This document shows positions 49,407 through 58,171 of a DNA stretch of 64,000 nucleotides, piece after piece. How positions within the stretch are numbered: the stretch's first letter is position 1; every line of letters begins with the position of its first letter. The stretch spans positions 1-64,000 of the forward strand of contig PNOG01000013.1 in the NCBI GenBank assembly GCA_013824685.1, given 5' to 3'. Under the pieces are notes generated by a model. It was not told the DNA's origin and made no database searches. It saw only the letters and a program-made list of their open reading frames with translations. The position numbers were made by a program, and so were the translations under genes. The stretch is from Coprothermobacter sp. (GTDB taxonomy: Bacteria > Caldisericota > Caldisericia > Cryosericales > Cryosericaceae).

Positions 49407-50426
49407 TCAGTCCTGGTGTGTGGCTGCGCGCGGAGCCTCTGGCGTGCGGAATGTGGTGTCCAATCCTGTCGTGAGGCTGCCGTCTGGCGCGACCCGCACC
49501 AGACGCGTATGATACAGTGTGCCTGGTTTGAGCTCCATGACTGCAAGGTCGACATTGTACGTCATGTTTCCAAGGAGTGGCCCCTGCTTTTCTGTGGCGT
49601 ACTCGTAGGTCTCGGAAACACCATATTCGAAGAACCAGAGGGCTGGCTGACCATCAGGCTTGATGATGCCGTTCAGCACTGCCGACGCCGACGTCACCGA
49701 TGACGGAGCAAGCGTGGTGACGAGACGCTCGAGTTCGACTGGTTCGGGTTGGTGGTTGAGGATCGCGGCAGGGACCGAACTTCTCGTCGTCACAGCTGGC
49801 TGGGTCACAACGGCCGACGTTGCCGGCGTTGCAGGCTTGGGAGCGGCTGCGACGGTGATCGGTGACTTGACGATGTGGTAGTACTTGACGTACGTCCAGC
49901 CACCGAGCAGCCAGCCGATGGTTGTCCTTTTCCGGTCGTACGTGTGGGCGTTGAAGAGGGGTTGGCCATTGGACTGCTTGGCCGAAACGAACACGGCATG
50001 ATGCAGGCCAAGCCAATTGCCAAAAATGGCGACATCACCGGGCTGCAGGCCGGTCGGCGCCAGTGAACTCGAGGACGTCTTCCAGATGGTGGCCTTGAGG
50101 GTGTTCGTCAGGAAGGCGTCCAGGCTCGTACACTGCGCGAGACTTCCGCTCTTGTCGACCAAAGGGCTTGCGCGGAGGCTGAGGCCACCTGCGATAAGGC
50201 ACTGGGAAACGTAGTTGGCACAATCATTGAAGCCATAGCTCTGGAACTTGGGATTGCGCTTGTTCCACCATTGGTCGGCATACTGGATGGCTTTGAGAGG
50301 GTTGTACGTCGCAGCGCTCACGCGTGGGGCAGGAGAGAGAACGAGCGAGGAGGCTGTCGCCACGATGATGGCGAGAACGACGACGATCTGCCTTCTCCAG
50401 CGTGCATCTGGTTTTGAGGTTGTCAC
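49407..50426 (-). CDS. Secreted amidase-domain (Amidase_6-like) protein
   Basis: 339 residues from GTG 50426, with AAAGGAG seven bases upstream; the longer frame would overlap the Nramp gene. A signal peptide covers about 1-37 (VVVLAIIVATASSLVL, then APRVSA). The amidase-like domain follows: YNPLKAIQYADQWWNKRN, then GFNDCANYVSQCLIAGG with the likely catalytic Cys, and GDVAIFGNW...LHHAVFVSA with the His. The C-terminal 100 residues resemble a fibronectin-type beta domain (LKPGTLYHTRLVRVAPDG). Likely a papain-fold cell-wall or peptide hydrolase, and a candidate target for the chagasin-type inhibitors nearby. Confidence 0.78.
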   Translation of the reverse strand: MTTSKPDARWRRQIVVVLAIIVATASSLVLSPAPRVSAATYNPLKAIQYADQWWNKRNPKFQSYGFNDCANYVSQCLIAGGLSLRASPLVDKSGSLAQCTSLDAFLTNTLKATIWKTSSSSLAPTGLQPGDVAIFGNWLGLHHAVFVSAKQSNGQPLFNAHTYDRKRTTIGWLLGGWTYVKYYHIVKSPITVAAAPKPATPATSAVVTQPAVTTRSSVPAAILNHQPEPVELERLVTTLAPSSVTSASAVLNGIIKPDGQPALWFFEYGVSETYEYATEKQGPLLGNMTYNVDLAVMELKPGTLYHTRLVRVAPDGSLTTGLDTTFRTPEAPRAATHQD

Positions 50427-50563
50427 AGGATGACTCCTTTCTTCCCGCGTGGTCCGACACAGGATGGCCAGACAAGGGAAACCGTTCCTTTCTGCCAATC
50501 TCATTAGACTCGAGCCGGGGCGTCTTGTCAAGAGCGCAAGAGTGTGATCCGCCTGTTCTGCCG

Positions 50564-51841
50564 CTAACGAAGGAGATGGCGAAGCGTATCGACCAGGAGC
50601 AGGACGTTGAGACCGCTGACGATGACGGTCGTCGTCCAGAGGAGCACGCGGTCGAGTATGGAGTTCACGTACCTTCCCATCACGCGCGGGTTGGAGGTGA
50701 GCAGGATCTGCAGGACGATCGTCCATGGTAGCTGAATGGAGAGCGCTATCTGGCTTAAGATGAGGCCCTTGAAAGGGTTGGTGATCACCAGCACGATCAG
50801 TAGAGCCCCAAGCAGTGTCATCATGATGCCCAGGCGCGTGTGGTTGTCCGACGGATCATAAGGTTCGCCGGACATGCCGGCGACGATACTGCCGCCTGCC
50901 ATGCCCGCGGTGACCGACGATGAGAGGCCGGCCATGAGCAGTGCTCCACCAAAGACGATGGCCGCTGCCCGGCCCAGCATCGGCCGCAACATGGCCTGAG
51001 CCTGTCCGAGTTCTGTAACGACGGTTCCGCTGACGAAGAACGTGGCTGCAGCAAGGATGATCATGGAGCTGTTGATGGCCCAGCCGATGACCATGGAGTT
51101 CAAGGTGTCCACGAACTCGAACCGGAGCTGCTTTTCTACGACGTCTCTACCCTTCTGGTTCAGCTGGCGGCTCTGGATGATTTCGCTGTGCAGGAAGAGG
51201 TTATGCGGCATGACGACCGCGCCGAGGACACTCATGATGACAGGAATGGAGCCCAGGGGTATGGCGGGGGTAACCCATCCGGTCGCAACCTCTGCCCACG
51301 GGATACGTACGAGCGACAACTCATACAGGAAAGAAAGCCCTATGAGCGACACGAATGCGATGATGAGCTTCTCGATGCGCCGGTAGCCGTTGCTGAGAAG
51401 GAGCCAGATGACGGCGGCCGACACGAGAATGGCGCCGATACGCAGCGGCAGCTTGAACAGCAGGTTGAGGCCGATGGCGGCACCCATGATCTCCGCAAGG
51501 GCCGTGGAGACGGAGGCGGCAACGGCCGAGCTCAGTACAAGGCGGGCGAACCGGGGACGCATGTACTTCGTGGCCGCCTCGGAGATGCACAGGCCCGTGA
51601 CGATGCCCAGGTGAGCGGCATTGTGCTGCAGGAGGATGAGCATCAGGGTCGACAGTGTCACCATCCACAGGAGGCGGTAGCCATAGAGCGAGCCTGCAGC
51701 AACATTCGATGCCCAGTTGCCGGGGTCAATGAAACCCACGGTGACGAGAAAGCCGGGGCCAATGTACTTCAGGAGCTCCAATGCCTGAAGACGCGGAGTG
51801 TGACCGTTGAATGATTTCTGGATCCGTGTGTGCAGACTCAT
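50564..51841 (-). CDS. Nramp-family divalent metal transporter
   Basis: 425 residues, eleven membrane helices. The metal-site motifs are canonical: GFIDPGNWASN in helix 1 (DPGN) and AVVMPHNLFLHSE in helix 6 (MPH). This predicts transport of Mn2+/Fe2+. No MntR-type operator was identified. The second Nramp-like protein in the window, at 58172-59449, lacks both motifs and is a different type. Confidence 0.93.
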   Translation of the reverse strand: MSLHTRIQKSFNGHTPRLQALELLKYIGPGFLVTVGFIDPGNWASNVAAGSLYGYRLLWMVTLSTLMLILLQHNAAHLGIVTGLCISEAATKYMRPRFARLVLSSAVAASVSTALAEIMGAAIGLNLLFKLPLRIGAILVSAAVIWLLLSNGYRRIEKLIIAFVSLIGLSFLYELSLVRIPWAEVATGWVTPAIPLGSIPVIMSVLGAVVMPHNLFLHSEIIQSRQLNQKGRDVVEKQLRFEFVDTLNSMVIGWAINSSMIILAAATFFVSGTVVTELGQAQAMLRPMLGRAAAIVFGGALLMAGLSSSVTAGMAGGSIVAGMSGEPYDPSDNHTRLGIMMTLLGALLIVLVITNPFKGLILSQIALSIQLPWTIVLQILLTSNPRVMGRYVNSILDRVLLWTTTVIVSGLNVLLLVDTLRHLLR

Positions 51842-51917
51842 GAGCTGAGTATATGTGGTCCAGACATGTCATCAAGCGTCTGCAGGCAGGTTGTGCCTGT
51901 TCGTCTTGAAGTTGTGG

Positions 51918-51945
51918 TTGCACCGTGCCTGACAACTCCTATAAT
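51918..51945 (+). promoter_or_regulatory. Promoter of the Cas6-like gene
   Basis: TTGCAC (51918-51923), a 16-base spacer and a perfect TATAAT (51940-51945). The leader to the start codon is about 105 bases. Confidence 0.6.
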
Positions 51946-52056
51946 GATATATCTACAGCAGGACATTCGAACGAGCACCCCAGTGGATGGGGCGCGTCAT
52001 GGCCATGGTGGCTCACCTTTCCGGTTGTCTGTTCTCTGAATTGAGTGGAGGTATCT

Positions 52057-53724
52057 ATGCGTATCAGGATCGAAGTACAGAGCGCTCTCGGCAAGTTCAT
52101 TTTACCTCAGGGGTACAACCCCTATGTGCAGGGGCTTGTCAATGCGTGCATCCCCGAAGACATCAAGTGGTCTGGCATCGCGACGGGCACGGAAGAAGCC
52201 CATTTCAAGCTCTTCACCTTCTCGCAGCTCTATGCGAAGTCGGTGGAGCGTATCGACGTTGCCCCGCGGGAAGAAGCTGAAGCAGACGGACACGTTCACT
52301 ATCAGCTGGTGATGTCGTCACCAGTCTGGTTCTACCTGTCGTCGCCCAGCCCCGAGTTCATCCAGGCGCTTACGCCTCGGCTGGAGCAGGCCCATGACCT
52401 TCACCTGGAGCGGAACCTCGTGCAATCGGTGCGTGTCAGTGCCGCCTATCCCGTTACCATCCCCACCCACGGGCTGGTGACGTGGCGCATTCGTACGATC
52501 AGTCCCATCACCGTGTACCAGAGTGAGAGCAAGGACAGCAACTCTGCACACTACTTTGCGCCCGACGACCCACTATTCTCCAAGATTGTTCTGGACAATG
52601 CCGTGCGCAAGTACTACGCCTGGACGCAGGAGAAGGCACCCAGCGATGGTTTCAGTATCAGTTGTCTCGACCATACGCCGCATCTGGCCGTCATCTCGTT
52701 CAAGGACACGCCCGTGCATGGCTATACAGGTCGTTTCCAGTTGACTGGAGATGCCAAGCTGTTGTCGTTCCTGTACGAATCCGGCCTGGGAGGCAAGAAC
52801 TCTCATGGCTTCGGGATGTTCGACATAGCGCCTGAGGGAGAAGACGACGCTCACTGGCGCCGCAGGACAGAAGAAGAGAGCCATGAAGTGCGCAGGACGC
52901 CTTCGATGCCTATGGCCGCGGCCGATCAGGAACGACCGGACCGCCACGAGCGGTCGGACAGTCGTGGGCAGGAAGGGCACGTGTGGCACGGCGAACACCA
53001 CGGTACCGCTGGTCAGAGAAGCTCCTCGAAGAGTGCAGGGTCCAGAGACGACCGGCCGCATGCCGCCCGCCCGCGTCTCCAGGGTGAGCATTCAGATCGC
53101 CCGCGTACCGACAGGCCGTATTCGGACAAACCGCGCACAGAGCGTTCTGCGTCGGACCGTCCACATACAGACAGACCATATTCAGACCGCCCGCGTACCG
53201 ACAGGCCATATGCTGACCGTCCCAGGACGGAGGGACCGAGGCTCGACGGCACACCAGGGACAAGTCGGGGAACGGGGCGTCCGGGGAGTGATAATCGAAG
53301 ATTCCAGTCTTCGCCACGTAGTGGTCCTTCTGATCGCAGAGGGCCTCGTGGCACGGAGGAACCGCGTCGCAAGTTTGTCAGCCGCTACGCTCCCGATATC
53401 AAGCCGGTGAGCCATGAGAAGGCGGCTACTGGTTCTTACAGCATCTGGGATGGCAAGGCGAAGACCGAGTTGCCGCGTTTCGTCCGTCCAGACGGCACCG
53501 AGAGCACTGGCGGTCCTCGTCCGAACGAGCATCGCGGGGGACCTCGTCCCGGTGCTTCTGGTCGTTCTTCAAGCGGAGATGGGCGTCCTCAGGGCGACAG
53601 ACGCGGTGGGAGTCTCGGTGCTTCGAGACCAGGTGGAAGCCCCGGTTCAGTACACCGCCCCAGTGGTGGGCACGGTGATCCGCGCGATCACAGGGGCAGC
53701 AAGAGCGGCCCCTACAACCACTAG
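52057..53724 (+). CDS. Cas6-like CRISPR RNA endonuclease with long disordered tail
   Basis: 555 residues from ATG 52057 (GGAGG upstream). Residues 1-260 show the Cas6 RAMP layout: GYNPYVQGL near 19, the hallmark FKLFTFSQL at 50-58, a second ferredoxin-like half, and the glycine-rich loop GLGGKNSHGFGMF at 243-255. Cas6 processes CRISPR precursor RNA. In the region between residues 27 and 49, where many Cas6 proteins have the catalytic His, I see IPEDIKWSGIATG instead; His49 abuts the FKLFTF strand. The tail (about 265-555) is Arg/Asp/Gly/Ser/Pro-rich and contains five decapeptide repeats. No other cas gene and no CRISPR array is in the window. Confidence 0.8.
   Translation: MRIRIEVQSALGKFILPQGYNPYVQGLVNACIPEDIKWSGIATGTEEAHFKLFTFSQLYAKSVERIDVAPREEAEADGHVHYQLVMSSPVWFYLSSPSPEFIQALTPRLEQAHDLHLERNLVQSVRVSAAYPVTIPTHGLVTWRIRTISPITVYQSESKDSNSAHYFAPDDPLFSKIVLDNAVRKYYAWTQEKAPSDGFSISCLDHTPHLAVISFKDTPVHGYTGRFQLTGDAKLLSFLYESGLGGKNSHGFGMFDIAPEGEDDAHWRRRTEEESHEVRRTPSMPMAAADQERPDRHERSDSRGQEGHVWHGEHHGTAGQRSSSKSAGSRDDRPHAARPRLQGEHSDRPRTDRPYSDKPRTERSASDRPHTDRPYSDRPRTDRPYADRPRTEGPRLDGTPGTSRGTGRPGSDNRRFQSSPRSGPSDRRGPRGTEEPRRKFVSRYAPDIKPVSHEKAATGSYSIWDGKAKTELPRFVRPDGTESTGGPRPNEHRGGPRPGASGRSSSGDGRPQGDRRGGSLGASRPGGSPGSVHRPSGGHGDPRDHRGSKSGPYNH
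53092..53241 (+). repeat. Five 30-bp tandem repeats in the Cas6-like tail
   Basis: Five in-frame 30-base units encode residues 346-395 as decapeptides: SDRPRTDRPY, SDKPRTERSA, SDRPHTDRPY, SDRPRTDRPY, ADRPRTEGPR. Units 1 and 4 are nearly identical in DNA, 90 bases apart (TTCAGAyCGCCCGCGTACCG and onward). The sequence favours an RNA-binding, phase-separating or charged linker function. Confidence 0.85.
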
Positions 53725-53749
53725 CTTCGATCGAAACTGAGTTGACCAT

Positions 53750-53782
53750 GGGAGGCGCCGGATGGCGCCTCCCGTCTTTTTT
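53750..53782 (+). terminator. Rho-independent terminator after the Cas6-like gene
   Basis: GGGAGGCGCC-GGAT-GGCGCCTCCC followed by GTCTTTTTT: a perfect ten-base stem with a clear T run. Confidence 0.9.
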
Positions 53783-53797
53783 GGTCCGTGCTATTTC

Positions 53798-53825
53798 TTG
53801 TTCGTAGTACGAATGAGGGTATACT
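53798..53825 (+). promoter_or_regulatory. Promoter for the MATE gene pair
   Basis: TTGTTC (53798-53803), a 16-base spacer and TATACT (53820-53825), about 50 bases before the GTG start. Confidence 0.5.
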
Positions 53826-53877
53826 ACTAGGCGTCTGAAGCAGGTGTGGGTTCGTGCCCCGCCGTCTGGAGGAGACT

Positions 53878-55338
53878 GTGGCAAGAACTGCATCAAGAAA
53901 AGAAATACTCGAGGGACCCATCGTCCGGACCATGTTCAGACTGGCATGGCCGTTGATGATTTCCAGCCTGCTGCACTACCTGTACAACATGGCCGATACT
54001 TTCTGGGTAGGCCACTTGCCCGCCTCGGAGAATGCCTCTGCAGTCGCCGGACTCCAGATAGCAGGTCCGGTCATTTTCTTCCTGATGGCATTTGCCTTCG
54101 GGTTCAACTCCGGAGGGCTGGCGCTGGTGTCCCAGTACATGGGTGCCCATCGGAAGGAGGAAGCGAACACGGCAGCAGCCAAGACGCTTTCCCTGTCGAT
54201 TGTCTTCGGGTTGTTCATCATGGCAACAGGCGTCATTTTCTCGCCTGGGCTGTTGAGACTCCTGACCGATGACCCTGCTGTTGTTCGCGCCGGAACGATC
54301 TACACACGCATCATCTTCATCGGCATGCCATTTGAGTTCGTCGCCGTAGCATACGCCCAGGTCATGGCGGCGTACGGGGATACAGTTACGCCCATGCTTG
54401 TGAATGTGGCGACCGTCCTCATCAATATTGTCCTGGACCCATTCATGATCTTCGGGTGGGGGCCCTTCGCGCGCATGACGGTTGCAGGGGCTGCGGTGGC
54501 CACCATCATCTGCCAGGCCATCGCCGCAATCATCTCGCTGGTCATCCTGTTCAGGGGGAGACATGGTCTCCGTGTCAGCTGGCGCGACCTTCTGCCGGAC
54601 TGGTTCTGGTACAGACGTATTCTCAAGATTGGCCTCCCTGCCTCCATCGGTGTCTCAGGGACGTCATTCGGGTTTCTGGTTCTGACAGGTATCATCGGCC
54701 GTGTGCCCAACGCAACGGTAGCACTCTCGGCATATGGCATCGGTGACCGCTTCATCAACATCAGTTTCATTGCCATCGATGGTCTGTCGCTCTCCATCTC
54801 GACGATGGTTGGTCACGCGTTGGGCGGGGACCTGCGGAAACGAGCCAACAGTGTCGTATGGACCGGCACAGCGCTGATGTTTGGGATGCTTGTAGGTGAA
54901 GGGGCCCTTCTGTGGGGTCTCACGCCATGGCTGTTCAGGGCCTTCATTCCGACACAGCCGGCGATCATCAGCGAAGGCATCCTGTTCATGTCCCTGTTCC
55001 TGCCCTCCATTCCGTTCTTCGGCATCGTCAACGGGGTCCAGTCGGCGTTCCAGGGTTCAGGGCACAACACCCCGCCGATGATCATGCAGCTCGTACGTCT
55101 CTGGGGCCTTCGCGTCCCGCTGTCATTGTTCTTCGGGTTCGCCCTCCACATGGGATCGCGCGGCATCTGGACGGGGATGCTGGTAAGCAACGTTCTTGCG
55201 GCCATACTCGCTCTCGTGTTCCTGGCGACCGTCGACTGGCACCACAAGGTGATTGAGCACTCTCCCTCTACAGCGGGCGAAGTTCTTGGGGGAGAAACCC
55301 CTGACGTGTTGGTTGTCCCGGCTGAGCCCCAGGCATAG
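53878..55338 (+). CDS. MATE-family efflux transporter
   Basis: 486 residues from GTG 53878 with GGAGGAG four bases upstream. Twelve membrane helices in two MATE halves. Typical pieces are RLAWPLMISSLLHYLYNMADTFWVG near residue 25, GFNSGGLALVSQYMGA near 78 and a second-half ALSAYGIGDR. Na+ or H+-driven export of drugs or metabolites. The next gene, nine bases downstream, is a close paralogue, so the two may work as a pair. No local repressor gene is present. Confidence 0.93.
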   Translation: MARTASRKEILEGPIVRTMFRLAWPLMISSLLHYLYNMADTFWVGHLPASENASAVAGLQIAGPVIFFLMAFAFGFNSGGLALVSQYMGAHRKEEANTAAAKTLSLSIVFGLFIMATGVIFSPGLLRLLTDDPAVVRAGTIYTRIIFIGMPFEFVAVAYAQVMAAYGDTVTPMLVNVATVLINIVLDPFMIFGWGPFARMTVAGAAVATIICQAIAAIISLVILFRGRHGLRVSWRDLLPDWFWYRRILKIGLPASIGVSGTSFGFLVLTGIIGRVPNATVALSAYGIGDRFINISFIAIDGLSLSISTMVGHALGGDLRKRANSVVWTGTALMFGMLVGEGALLWGLTPWLFRAFIPTQPAIISEGILFMSLFLPSIPFFGIVNGVQSAFQGSGHNTPPMIMQLVRLWGLRVPLSLFFGFALHMGSRGIWTGMLVSNVLAAILALVFLATVDWHHKVIEHSPSTAGEVLGGETPDVLVVPAEPQA

Positions 55339-55347
55339 GAGAAGAAC

Positions 55348-56820
55348 ATGAGCGATCGCTCCAGAATGCCCACACACGAGGAGATCCTGCACGGTCCGGT
55401 CGTCGTGACAATGTTCCGGCTGTCCTGGCCGGTCATGGTAAGTTCCCTGCTCAACATGGTGTACAACATGACCGACACGTTCTGGGTCGGGCACCTTCCA
55501 AAGGCCGAGAATGCAGCGGCAGTCGCCGGGCTTCAGGTGGCAGGACCGGTCGTATGGTTCCTCGTCGCATTTGCATTCGGATTTGGGTCCTCGGGTCTCG
55601 CTCTCGTTTCCCAGTTCATGGGAGCGCACAACGAGGTCGATGCGGAGAAGGCGGCCGGTCAGACCATGTCTCTGGCGATCCTGCTTGGATTCGCCGTGGC
55701 GGTCATCGGCGTGGTGCTGTCTCCAATCCTGCTTCCCCTGCTGACTCCAAACCGGGCCATTTCGGCGAACGCGATCAGCTACACGCGGATCATCTTCATC
55801 GGCATGCCCGCTATCTTCGTGTCGGCCCTGTACGCCCAGATCATGAATGCCTACGGAGATACGGTGACGCCGATGCTCATCAATGCGGTCACCGTTGGTC
55901 TGAATGTCCTGCTGGACCCATTGATGATCTTCGGATGGGGCCCGTTTGTCCCCATGGGTGTAGCCGGTGCCGCTCTCGCGACCATTCTGTGTCAAGCACT
56001 GTCCGCCGTTATCTCCCTCTGGGTCCTCATGACTGGGAGACGAAAGCTGAGAGTGACCTGGCGTGACCTGCGTCCTGAGATTGCCTGGGTCAAACGCATC
56101 CTTCGCATCGGCCTTCCCGCCTCAATCGGGGCATCTGGTACGTCCTTCGGGTTCATTGTCCTGACGGGCATCATCGGCCGTGTCCCAAACGCCACGATCG
56201 CCTTGTCGGCGTACGGGATCGGGGACAGAATGTTCAGCATCACCTCCCTCATCAACGACGGAGCGGGTGTGGGCATAGCCACGATGGTGGGACAGGCATT
56301 GGGTGCCGGCATGAAGGACCGGGCCACGACCGTCGTACGACAGGGGACGATCGCCATCGTCGGCCTGATGGGGGGTGCGAGCGTTCTTCTGTACCTCATC
56401 ACGCCCCTGGTGTTTCGGGCGTTCATCCCGAGCCAGCCGGAAATCATCGCCGAAGGAGTCCTCTTCATGTCCATCTTCCTCTGGGCCAACCCGTTCTTTG
56501 GGCTTATGATGGGTGTCCAGTCAGCGTTCCAGGGCTCAGGGCACAATGTTCCAAACATGATCCTGGACCTGGTCCGGTTATGGGGTCTGCGCGTGCCGCT
56601 GGCGTGGTTTTTCGCTATGGCCCTGAAACTCGGATCACGTGGTGTCTGGATCGGCATGACGGTCAGCAACGTTGCGGCAGGATTGCTCTCGCTCATTCTT
56701 GTGTTCACGGTGGACTGGCGCAAAAACGTCATCGAGCACGCGCCTGTTCCTGAGGCGTTGCTCATCGGCGAGGAAGCCATATCGTCGGTCTGCGGAGTTG
56801 AGGTTGACGACCGTCCGTAG
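55348..56820 (+). CDS. MATE-family efflux transporter, paralogue
   Basis: 490 residues with AGGAG before the ATG. MFRLSWPVMVSSLLNMVYNM and TDTFWVGHLP parallel the upstream protein throughout, including GTSFGFIVLTGIIGRVPNAT and FMSIFLWANPFFGLMMGVQS. The two genes arose by tandem duplication, with moderate divergence. MATE proteins are generally regarded as monomers, so a heteromeric pair would be unusual, though different substrates are more likely. Confidence 0.93.
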   Translation: MSDRSRMPTHEEILHGPVVVTMFRLSWPVMVSSLLNMVYNMTDTFWVGHLPKAENAAAVAGLQVAGPVVWFLVAFAFGFGSSGLALVSQFMGAHNEVDAEKAAGQTMSLAILLGFAVAVIGVVLSPILLPLLTPNRAISANAISYTRIIFIGMPAIFVSALYAQIMNAYGDTVTPMLINAVTVGLNVLLDPLMIFGWGPFVPMGVAGAALATILCQALSAVISLWVLMTGRRKLRVTWRDLRPEIAWVKRILRIGLPASIGASGTSFGFIVLTGIIGRVPNATIALSAYGIGDRMFSITSLINDGAGVGIATMVGQALGAGMKDRATTVVRQGTIAIVGLMGGASVLLYLITPLVFRAFIPSQPEIIAEGVLFMSIFLWANPFFGLMMGVQSAFQGSGHNVPNMILDLVRLWGLRVPLAWFFAMALKLGSRGVWIGMTVSNVAAGLLSLILVFTVDWRKNVIEHAPVPEALLIGEEAISSVCGVEVDDRP

Positions 56821-56938
56821 GGTTCTGAGCCTGCGTTCATCAAGTTGATTTCGGTGTCTCCACGCGCCTGCTTGACACTGCAAGCCATCATGCATAGCAT
56901 ACAGGCGCTGTGTTATTCTCTCGCCCCAGGAGGCGCGA

Positions 56939-58162
56939 ATGTTCTACCTCAGCAACATTCTTGGCATGCGCGTTCTGGATCGAAAGCAAGCCGTCGTCGG
57001 CTCGATAGCTGATCTTGAAGTGGCCACCGGCGAGAAGTTCCCGGCCGTCATGGCCGTTCTGGTCACGACCCGGCGCGGCTTGACGCGCGTGGCATGGCAC
57101 AACGTGCGTGGCCTGGGCATCACGGAGTGCACGCTCAAACTCGCCGATGCAGAACTTCAGCCCAACTTCAAGCTGGAAGACACGTCCATGTTGCTGCTCA
57201 ACCATGTTCTCGACAAACAGATTGTCGACATCCATGGTGCCAAGGTCGTGCGTGTGAACGATATCGAGTTGGCGGAAAGCCACGGGCAGCTGCGTGTCAT
57301 AGCGGCCGATGCCGGGTTCCGGAGCTTTGTGCGCAGGGCTGGCTTCGCGTGGCTCATCCATGTCGTCGAACGGGGGCGCCATCACAAGATTGGCGAGAAC
57401 TCGATTCCGTGGAGTTTTGTCGAGCCTCTGGGGCGCGATGTTCGCAGCGTGCAGGTGAGAGCGACCTGGAAAGAGCTCTCGAAACTGCACCCTTCGGACC
57501 TGGCGGACATTGTGGACGACCTGGATTTCAATGAGCGCGACGCTTTGTTCAAAGCGCTCAACGACGAGCAGGCGGCTGATACACTCGCTGAACTGGAGGA
57601 CGACAAGGTCAAGGTCACCATCCTGGAACGTCTTGGCGTGGCCCGCGCAGCTGACATTCTCGAGGAGATGGACCCAGATGACGCTGCGGACATCCTGCAG
57701 GACACGCGGGCTGAGACGCAGGAGGCGATGCTTCAGGAAATGGAGCCCGAAGAACGTGCGGACGTTCGTGAACTGCTGGCCTATGATGAGGATACTGCCG
57801 GTGGCCTCATGACCAACGACTATCTCGAGATCAGACAGGAAATGTCGGCCGAGCAGGTCATCGGGCTTCTGCGTCGGGAGGCTCCAGATACGGAGACCAT
57901 CTATTACCTGTACGTAACGGACGATGATGGGCATCTGGCGGGGATCCTGTCACTGCGGGCACTAATCGTCGCTCAGCCCGGCACCGTCGTGGCCGACATC
58001 ATGCAGAAACGCACCGTCTCAGTGTTTGTGGACGACCCAAAGGGCAAAGTGGCCGAGATCATCGGCAAGTACAACTACCTTGCGCTGCCGGTTGTTGACC
58101 ACGAGGGCGTCCTGCAGGGCATTGTCACGGTCGATGATGTCCTCGACCAGGCGATGGATTAG
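56939..58162 (+). CDS. Soluble PRC-barrel/MgtE-N/CBS protein
   Basis: 407 residues without membrane segments. Residues 1-170 form one or two PRC-barrel-like units (LGMRVLDRKQAVVGSIADLEV; LDKQIVDIHGAKVVRVNDIEL). Residues 180-290 are the helical MgtE N domain (LHPSDLADIVDDLDFNER, ADILEEMDPDDAADILQD). Residues 290-405 are a CBS pair (YDEDTAGGLMTNDYLE, IVTVDDVLDQAMD). These are the Mg2+-sensing cytoplasmic parts of MgtE, but the channel domain is absent. It lies nine bases ahead of an NRMT-like transporter, suggesting a separate gating or sensing subunit for it. Confidence 0.85.
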   Translation: MFYLSNILGMRVLDRKQAVVGSIADLEVATGEKFPAVMAVLVTTRRGLTRVAWHNVRGLGITECTLKLADAELQPNFKLEDTSMLLLNHVLDKQIVDIHGAKVVRVNDIELAESHGQLRVIAADAGFRSFVRRAGFAWLIHVVERGRHHKIGENSIPWSFVEPLGRDVRSVQVRATWKELSKLHPSDLADIVDDLDFNERDALFKALNDEQAADTLAELEDDKVKVTILERLGVARAADILEEMDPDDAADILQDTRAETQEAMLQEMEPEERADVRELLAYDEDTAGGLMTNDYLEIRQEMSAEQVIGLLRREAPDTETIYYLYVTDDDGHLAGILSLRALIVAQPGTVVADIMQKRTVSVFVDDPKGKVAEIIGKYNYLALPVVDHEGVLQGIVTVDDVLDQAMD

Positions 58163-58171
58163 TCCGGTGCC

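Noticed and set aside
52057-53724. CRISPR array or other cas genes expected near a Cas6-like gene
   Set aside because: I looked through the flanking regions and the rest of the window for regularly spaced 25-37-base direct repeats and found none; the tandem repeat inside the tail is coding and has no spacers.
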